Assembly: GCA_026770615.1 (NCBI GenBank)
Contig: MU631694.1
Coordinates: forward strand, 75,459 to 89,706
Length of the DNA: 14,248 bases
From: Pavlovales sp. CCMP2436
Taxonomy: Eukaryota; Haptophyta; Pavlovophyceae; Pavlovales
Reading direction: 5' to 3'
Shown piece by piece: positions 13,457 to 14,248 of the stretch. A program made the translations under genes and the position numbers. The stretch's first letter is position 1, and every line of letters starts with the position of its first letter. A model generated the notes under the pieces. The model saw only the letters and a list, made by a program, of their open reading frames with translations, had not been told where the DNA came from and ran no database searches.

Positions 13457-13530
13457 ATTATTGTTATCATCCTACTCCCCCCCCCCTCCCTCCCTCCCCC
13501 CGGTTCAGCGTCTGGCAATTTACCAGTCGA

Positions 13531-13563
13531 ACCTGGCTTCCGTTCTGAGCGCTTTCGATGAAG
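13531..13563 (+). repeat. Repeat D, copy 2
   Basis: ACCTGGCTTCCGTTCTGAGC then GCTTTCGATGAAG; differs from copies 1 and 3 at a few sites. Confidence 0.8.
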
Positions 13564-13614
13564 CAGGTATACATATATACAGTCAGACGCCAGCTTGAAT
13601 CCCTATCAGTATAT

Positions 13615-13670
13615 AGCGGCTCAGCATGGTTCAACAGGTGCTGTTCACTCACTGACTTGGTCGACGTCAG
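13615..13670 (+). repeat. Terminus of a second TIR-family element
   Basis: It contains the same 26-bp TIR as 10881 plus 30 further bases matching the right end of the first element (complement of 12166-12195). It is preceded by TATAT, as expected for this family. Its partner end is not found before the window closes. Confidence 0.85.
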
Positions 13671-13976
13671 ACGTTAGACCTGGCAGCAGGGATGGTGGTG
13701 GTAGAGGTGAGGTTGGTGGTGAACTCGTAGCAATTGCCACAGGGTATACACAATTTATTTATTTTAGTCAGTGTGATAATAATGTTGTGCCAACAAAATA
13801 ATGCAATAAAAGTTACACACCGGAGCCCCCTACCTGACTTCCGTGCTGTGCGCTTTCAATGATGAAGGCTATAGCTTAGGCCTGCCCTTTTATTATTATT
13901 ATTGAATTATTAATTTATTTACGAATCTATCTAATTTACGGCTCTGCCCCCCCCTGCCCCCCCCACACCCTTAAAA
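13671..13976. other. Non-coding region with repeat D and AT tracts
   Basis: It contains a G-rich piece (GGTGGTGGTAG), AT-rich DNA near 13750-13810, a (TTA)n-like tract at 13890-13920 and C-rich runs near 13948-13966. Repeat D copy 3 is at 13831-13867. No gene is seen. Confidence 0.5.
13831..13867 (+). repeat. Repeat D, copy 3
   Basis: TACCTGACTTCCGTGCTGTG then CGCTTTCAATGATGAAGG. With copies 1 and 2 this makes three members within 450 bp, each in the same orientation. Confidence 0.8.
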
Positions 13977-13979
13977 TAA

Positions 13980-14248
13980 GGAGGATATAAGCTCAACACC
14001 GTCAAGCCGATCCGCGGGATCGTCATTGGCGCTTTTGGTGAGGTGAGCGCCGATACGCACTCGTTCGTCAAAGAAATCGCGGCGTAGAGAGGCCGCAAGA
14101 TGTACGCGCTGATGGGCGTGAGTCCGATGGAGGCGGCCGCGCGCATCAAAAAGCAACTCATCGACACGATCGGTACGATCGCGGCACGCGGCCATGCGTA
14201 GCTGCTGCTCGCGCGCTTGAGCGCGCTGGCCCCGATCGCTGCCCAGCG
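13980..14248 (+). pseudogene. Decayed coding fragment with two in-frame TAG codons
   Basis: From the TAA at 13977-13979 the frame reads GGYKLNTVKPIRGIVIGAFG, then EVSADTHSFVKEIAA, TAG (14085), RGRKMYALMGVSPMEAAAR, IKKQLIDTIGTIAARGHA, TAG (14199), LLLARLSALAPIAAQ to the window edge. Codon use is G/C-biased and the peptide is smooth across both stops, so this was a real protein part. The pattern Ile-x-Gly-Ala-Phe-Gly-Glu...His...Ala recalls the C-terminal region of algal retroelement polyproteins, but I cannot confirm it. It may alternatively be a helical host protein. It continues beyond the window. Confidence 0.4.

Larger units (their letters stand above)
13246..13614. other. Repeat-derived region after the kinase exon
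   Basis: The first 15 bases contain a CCTAG-rich run. About 13400-13425 is T/A-rich, and 13480-13502 is a C-rich (CCCT)n tract. Two copies of repeat D lie here. I see no gene. Confidence 0.5.

Noticed and set aside
1..14248. tRNA and rRNA genes
   Set aside because: I looked for B-box-like GGTTCGANTCC motifs and conserved rRNA segments by eye and saw none in a convincing context; a covariance search was not possible.

Overview
The window looks like nuclear DNA of a GC-rich eukaryotic alga with a secondary red-lineage plastid, most likely a haptophyte. The best evidence is the gene at 4960-5364. It encodes plastid ribosomal protein uL24 behind a bipartite presequence: a hydrophobic signal peptide ending in ASA-FAP, then a Ser/Arg/Ala-rich transit segment. 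Short GT-AG introns, strong G/C preference at third codon positions and abundant microsatellites agree with this. Coding models below that need splicing are my own reconstructions from reading frames and splice signals. No homology search was run.

Layout, left to right. The minus-strand 5' part of an unrecognised gene runs off the left edge (65-420). A quiet stretch follows, holding a perfect 45-bp palindrome (741-785). A minus-strand, two-exon, Cys-rich secreted or type I membrane protein lies at 1408-2788. Then comes a compound locus at 2826-5364. The 5' end of the uL24 gene (upstream region, ATG and first 11 codons) occurs three times in tandem, but only the third copy continues into a whole gene. 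The middle copy is split by a 1,097-bp transposon (3394-4490) with ~330-bp terminal inverted repeats and a perfect 9-bp target duplication, the pattern of Mutator-like elements.

From 5.9 kb on, mobile-element debris alternates with genes: a foldback element (6013-6323); a probable spliced chromodomain gene (6441-7062); a minus-strand three-exon SAM-dependent methyltransferase (7378-8866); and an unrecognised plus-strand gene (9298-10332), whose frame continues past one TAG to 10635. The methyltransferase and the unrecognised gene are divergent and share a 431-bp upstream region. From 10.88 to 12.22 kb lies an element with perfect 26-bp terminal inverted repeats and an OTU-protease-like ORF. 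The same terminus recurs at 5946 and 13615.

The last 2 kb is a mosaic: a fragment resembling the methyltransferase first exon and intron, an orphan adenylate kinase exon with its P-loop, short dispersed repeats, and a decayed coding fragment with in-frame stops. The genes do not look like one pathway. The coherent story is gene fragmentation and duplication around transposons: truncated promoter/start modules, captured exons and repeat-bearing introns.
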